Made by a program: the position numbers and the translations under genes. Below are positions 13,699 through 16,513 of a stretch of DNA of 16,513 bases, piece by piece. Each line of letters opens with the position of its first letter. Within the stretch, counting starts at the first letter, position 1. The notes under the pieces are model-generated. The model ran no database searches, was not told the origin of the DNA, and saw only the letters and a program-made list of their open reading frames with translations. The DNA lies in assembly GCA_016840385.1 (NCBI GenBank), contig JAEOSL010000078.1, forward strand, positions 1 to 16,513. The letters run 5' to 3'. Source of the DNA: Candidatus Thorarchaeota archaeon (GTDB lineage: Archaea > Asgardarchaeota > Thorarchaeia > Thorarchaeales > Thorarchaeaceae).

Positions 13699-15201
13699 AT
13701 GGAGAATCTACTTGAAACCCTACCTGAATCGATGGTTGACTTGTTGAGAGCAGCCGTTCTTGCAACAAAGAAATCGAAGAAAGTGATGGCCTTCTCTCAC
13801 ATAGATGCGGATGGCATCTCAGCTCTTGCAATTATTGTTCGAGCGCTGGAGCATGAGGGTAAGGATTTTGAGTGGAAGAACATCCATCAAATAAACTCAG
13901 AATCCATAATTGAGATCAAGCACGAAGTTGAGCGATTCAAACCAGACGTTGTGATCTTCAGTGATTTTGGTACAGGGCAGTTCAATCTTGTGAAGAATCA
14001 CATTGCAGTTATAGACACTGTAGAACAAGTAATTATTCTGGATCATCACTTACCACAAGATCGTGATACCAAAGATGAGCAATCTACTCATCACGACAAG
14101 ATTATCGAAATCAATCCATGTCATCATGGCATGAGTGGAAGCTATGACGCGTCCGGCTCAGGTGTGGCATTTCTATTTGCTATAGGACTATCACCTGAAA
14201 ACGTGGAACTGTCAGAGCTAGCAATTGTAGGAGCTACAGGAGACCTACAAGATTTCTACGGAAAAGGTTTCACTGGCGTGAACAAGAATATCATCGAACT
14301 TGGAGAAGCATCTGGGTTCCTGAAAGTTACACGTGACCTCACATTCTTCGGAATTAATACACGTCCCTTACCCTATCTTTTGCAATATGCCACGGACCCA
14401 TATCTTCCAGGTCTAACAGGACAGGAAGCAGCATGCTATAGTTTCTATGAGGATCTCGGAATCCCAATGAAAGATGACCATGATGAATGGAGAACTTGGG
14501 TGAGCTTACAATCTAGTGAGAAGCAAATTGTAATCCAACGAATGATTCAGTATGTATTCGAGATGTACAATGATCCGAAGATTGCAAAGGGTCTGATTGG
14601 TGATGTGATTATATTACCTAATCGGCCAGAGAGAACTGAGATGCGTAGTGCAAAGGAATTCTCTACATTACTCAATGCATGCGGTAGAAACAAGAGACCT
14701 GAAGTCGGGGTCAAGATTTGTCTTGGTGACCATGATGCGATTATTGAAGGTCGGCATCTCCTCCAAGAACACCGTAGAAATTTAGCCACAGCATTAAGAC
14801 GACTTGAGAATGACGGTTACTCAACTATGGATGGATTGTATCTAGTAAATGACCCAGAAACTCCGGATACCATTATTGGGATTGTCATAGGTATGGCACA
14901 AGGTTCACGTATTGTACCGATTGACAAGCCTGTAATCGGAGTTAGCACAAACACTTCTTCTGACAGTCCGTTAGTGAAACTTTCCGGTCGGGCACACAAA
15001 TATCTGATAAAACGAGGTGTTAGTCTCAAAGAAACCTTCGTTTCAATTGCAGATTTAATGAATGAAAAATATGAAACACTTGTAGCAGAAGCTGGTGGCC
15101 ATCCAATGGCTGCTGGGGCATTTATCCACAAGGACCATGTTGATGAATTTTTGCAACTAACTTCCGACCATTTAGAGAAGACTCTCAAATCGGAAAAATA
15201 A
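13699..15201 (+). CDS. Archaeal RecJ-like DHH-family exonuclease
   Basis: This gene encodes 500 residues, matching archaeal RecJ/GAN-type nucleases. The DHH phosphoesterase motifs are complete: motif I HIDADGISA (D36, D38), motif II FSDFG (D89), motif III LDHHLP (D115, H116, H117) and motif IV GATGDLQD (D182). These ligands bind two manganese or magnesium ions. The C-terminal DHHA1 domain carries the substrate-binding GGHPMAAG at 466-473. Known archaeal members degrade single-stranded DNA or RNA from the 5' end, and some bind the GINS complex at the replication fork. Which activity applies here is not decided by sequence alone. GGAG at 13691-13694 is 4 bases before the ATG, with a TATA-like TTATATTA about 30 bases upstream. 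No GINS or MCM gene is adjacent. It converges with the membrane-protein gene downstream. Confidence 0.9.
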   Translation: MENLLETLPESMVDLLRAAVLATKKSKKVMAFSHIDADGISALAIIVRALEHEGKDFEWKNIHQINSESIIEIKHEVERFKPDVVIFSDFGTGQFNLVKNHIAVIDTVEQVIILDHHLPQDRDTKDEQSTHHDKIIEINPCHHGMSGSYDASGSGVAFLFAIGLSPENVELSELAIVGATGDLQDFYGKGFTGVNKNIIELGEASGFLKVTRDLTFFGINTRPLPYLLQYATDPYLPGLTGQEAACYSFYEDLGIPMKDDHDEWRTWVSLQSSEKQIVIQRMIQYVFEMYNDPKIAKGLIGDVIILPNRPERTEMRSAKEFSTLLNACGRNKRPEVGVKICLGDHDAIIEGRHLLQEHRRNLATALRRLENDGYSTMDGLYLVNDPETPDTIIGIVIGMAQGSRIVPIDKPVIGVSTNTSSDSPLVKLSGRAHKYLIKRGVSLKETFVSIADLMNEKYETLVAEAGGHPMAAGAFIHKDHVDEFLQLTSDHLEKTLKSEK

Positions 15202-15232
15202 AGAAAAAGGATTGGTGGGGCCATTGGCCCCA
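15194..15232 (-). terminator. Hairpin terminator with T-rich tail for the minus-strand membrane-protein gene
   Basis: TGGGGCC (15216-15222), ATT, GGCCCCA (15226-15232) is a perfect 7-base GC-rich stem with a 3-base loop. Read on the minus strand it follows the stop of the 15247-15708 gene, and a T-rich run (CCTTTTTCTTTATTTTTC, 15193-15210) comes after it. The + strand side has only AAAA after the stem, so it best serves the minus strand. Confidence 0.55.
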
Positions 15233-15246
15233 AAACTGTATTGAGA

Positions 15247-15708
15247 TTAGTAGTCTTCTGCAGTTAGCGAAGCACCAATGATGCCTGGTATAAAGAGCAG
15301 ACCGAAAGCTACTCCAAAATCAATAGCGAATGCACGTGCTATATTGAACATCGCAGTGAAGTTGCTTGGATCTCCTGCAAAGGTCAAGATATAGAATCCT
15401 AGGAAGAAGAGGACCATTGCGATAATTGATACAAATAGCATTCGTACGCCGCTCTTTGAGATTAAACCAGCAATGAATCCAGCTACACCGAGTGCAACAA
15501 GCGGAGAATAGATCCCAGCCATTGCAGCTGTGTATGGGAAGAGGAGTACACCAAATAGAGTCGCCCCCATGACCATGAGGTCACCGGTAATAGTCGCGCT
15601 ACCTATGATAAGTTGAATAGTAGCGATGTCTAGCGAAAGTATTTGGAAAGCTCCAATCAATACTGCAGTTACTAATGTGATAAGAAGTGCCATTATGGTT
15701 CTAAACAT
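15247..15708 (-). CDS. Small multi-pass membrane protein
   Basis: This gene encodes 153 residues, almost entirely hydrophobic. About five membrane segments can be drawn at roughly 5-25, 30-57, 60-82, 88-110 and 127-148, joined by very short loops (KSGVR at about 85-89; AGDPSNF at about 111-117). The first segment may act as a signal anchor. No transporter or enzyme motif is recognised. Glycine-rich helices (IIGSATITGDLMVMGATLFG, LVALGVAGFIAGLI) suggest tight helix packing. A TATA-like AAATATAA lies at 15772-15779 and an AAGGATG site lies about 12 bases before the ATG. It appears to be a single-gene unit closed by the hairpin at 15216-15232. It could be a DUF-type membrane protein or a small transporter subunit. 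Confidence 0.7.
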   Translation of the reverse strand: MFRTIMALLITLVTAVLIGAFQILSLDIATIQLIIGSATITGDLMVMGATLFGVLLFPYTAAMAGIYSPLVALGVAGFIAGLISKSGVRMLFVSIIAMVLFFLGFYILTFAGDPSNFTAMFNIARAFAIDFGVAFGLLFIPGIIGASLTAEDY

Positions 15709-15771
15709 TGAAGATTACACATCCTTAGGTTCAAAGACTAACCATTGTATCAACACACGACACGGAGATTC

Positions 15772-15785
15772 TTATATTTCTTGGC
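15772..15785 (-). promoter_or_regulatory. TATA promoter for the membrane-protein gene
   Basis: On the minus strand CCAAGAAATATAAG reads as a BRE-like purine run followed by AAATATAA. It lies about 64 bases before ATG 15708, so a transcript start near 15750 is expected. Confidence 0.45.
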
Positions 15786-15814
15786 AATTTCTGAGTAAGA
15801 CAAATTCTCGATAC

Positions 15815-16261
15815 TCACTGATTCATCAATTCTAGAATCGAATCTATTACTGAATTTATCAGTCTAATTATCTCCTCATTTGCCATGTCTTCAGGAAGTT
15901 TATCTGGATGAAACCATCCAACTTCTCCTTCTGGAAACTCTGGTTTGGTTTCTTCAGTAATTGCTCTAGCTAGATAGTGGTTAAGAAGGAAATGAAACTC
16001 AACTTTGCTATCCTCATCCAGAGTAATGAGGTCAGCTGTACCTACAAACTCTAGGACTTCACACTCAACACCAGTTTCTTCCAATACTTCTCGAAACACA
16101 GATTCCTTCTGAGTTTCTCCCGTTTCAACCCCACCACCGGGAATACTCCAAAGACCTTCACCAGGAGGTTTATCGCGACGTGCAAAAAGAATACCTTTCT
16201 TGCTCACAACAATCGCACCCACTCCAGGAATCGGGTGGTCAGGATAAGATCGATCGTTCAT
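15815..16261 (-). CDS. Nudix hydrolase
   Basis: This gene encodes 148 residues, typical for MutT/ADP-ribose-pyrophosphatase-size Nudix enzymes. The Nudix box is complete at 43-65: G-x5-E-x7-REVLEETGV, with E58, E61 and E62 as metal ligands. It follows the usual PPGEGLWSIPGG strand-turn. A second region, FLLNHYLARAI, then EVGWFHPDKLP, matches the family's later strands. It hydrolyses a nucleoside diphosphate linked to another group, giving NMP plus a phosphorylated product. The substrate (ADP-ribose, oxidised dNTP, sugar nucleotide) cannot be fixed from sequence. No signal peptide is seen. The ATG is 16 bases after the stop of the zinc-ribbon gene on the same strand, so the two are probably co-transcribed. 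GGTG lies about 9 bases before the ATG. Confidence 0.9.
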   Translation of the reverse strand: MNDRSYPDHPIPGVGAIVVSKKGILFARRDKPPGEGLWSIPGGGVETGETQKESVFREVLEETGVECEVLEFVGTADLITLDEDSKVEFHFLLNHYLARAITEETKPEFPEGEVGWFHPDKLPEDMANEEIIRLINSVIDSILELMNQ

Positions 16262-16277
16262 AACTCACACACCAGTA

Positions 16278-16513
16278 CTAATCAACTGGAAGACCTAGAG
16301 GCATGCGAATTTTGGCACCGCATGAATCACAGACTCGAGGAGCATAAACATCGAAGCCTCGAATATAATCATAGGGTAACCGAACTTCGGCTTTGCATTC
16401 AGGACATCGTATCTTAACATATCCACGAAGCTCGAAGACAATACGCCAGGCGTTGCGTGCATATTCTAGCTTTCCTTGACGATCATACTCTGCTGCTAAG
16501 ATGACCCATGGAG
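16278..16513 (-). CDS. C-terminal part of a zinc-ribbon protein (cut by window edge)
   Basis: The minus-strand frame runs in from 16513 to the TAG at 16278-16280, giving 77 visible residues. The end carries CPEC, then 20-odd residues, then CDSCG, a four-cysteine zinc-ribbon-like site. It is preceded by a helix (EYDRQGKLEYARNAW) and a strand (RIVFELRGYVKIR), and the tail is AKIRMPLGLPVD. The N-terminus lies outside the window. It probably precedes the Nudix hydrolase in one transcript. The whole-protein family cannot be named from this end alone. Confidence 0.6.
   Translation of the reverse strand, partial: PWVILAAEYDRQGKLEYARNAWRIVFELRGYVKIRCPECKAEVRLPYDYIRGFDVYAPRVCDSCGAKIRMPLGLPVD

Noticed and set aside
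1..16513. CRISPR array, tRNA, rRNA, insertion sequence or origin
   Set aside because: Scanned by eye for spaced direct repeats, T-loop GTTCRANTC motifs, transposase motifs and terminal inverted repeats; none was found.

Overview
The window reads as a stretch of an archaeal chromosome. The signs are a protein built from two TFIIB-like cyclin repeats, an archaeal RecJ-like DHH nuclease, a B3/B4-domain protein, a HerA-like ATPase, and TATA-type promoters (often with a purine-rich BRE) in place of bacterial -35/-10 boxes. The mix (TFB-like protein, TPR operon, tail-anchored and coiled-coil small proteins, moderate GC) would suit an Asgard lineage such as Thorarchaeota. That placement is a guess from style and no marker here proves it. 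All frames use the standard code, and many genes have Shine-Dalgarno (SD)-like sites.

Region 1 (1-about 3650) looks like accessory defence DNA and is visibly AT-richer than the rest. It holds the C-terminal 938 residues of a large STAND/NACHT-type NTPase whose Walker A lies off the left edge. Facing it is a PD-(D/E)XK nuclease-like protein. Region 2 (3633-4378) holds one 75-residue helical protein between two intergenic stretches of about 260 bases.

Region 3 (4379-8032) is a compact co-directional cluster: a TFIIB-like cyclin protein without a zinc ribbon, two large TPR proteins, two tiny cysteine-rich proteins that overlap one another, and an unknown 148-residue protein. The spacings are 18, 14, -4, -34 and 0 bases, which suggests one operon with translational coupling. 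No function for the set can be read from sequence, and it is the best candidate here for an undescribed system.

Region 4 (8140-12392) has a promoter, a small unknown protein and a HerA-like ATPase on +. They converge with a minus-strand run of cupin, HAD-IIA phosphatase and B3/B4 protein (in transcription order). Region 5 (12393-15201) carries + strand genes: a coiled-coil protein, a tail-anchored membrane protein, and the RecJ-like DHH exonuclease. Region 6 (15216-16513) is minus strand: a terminator hairpin, a small multi-pass membrane protein, a Nudix hydrolase, and the C-terminus of a zinc-ribbon protein cut by the right edge. No rRNA, tRNA, CRISPR array, insertion sequence or replication origin was recognised.
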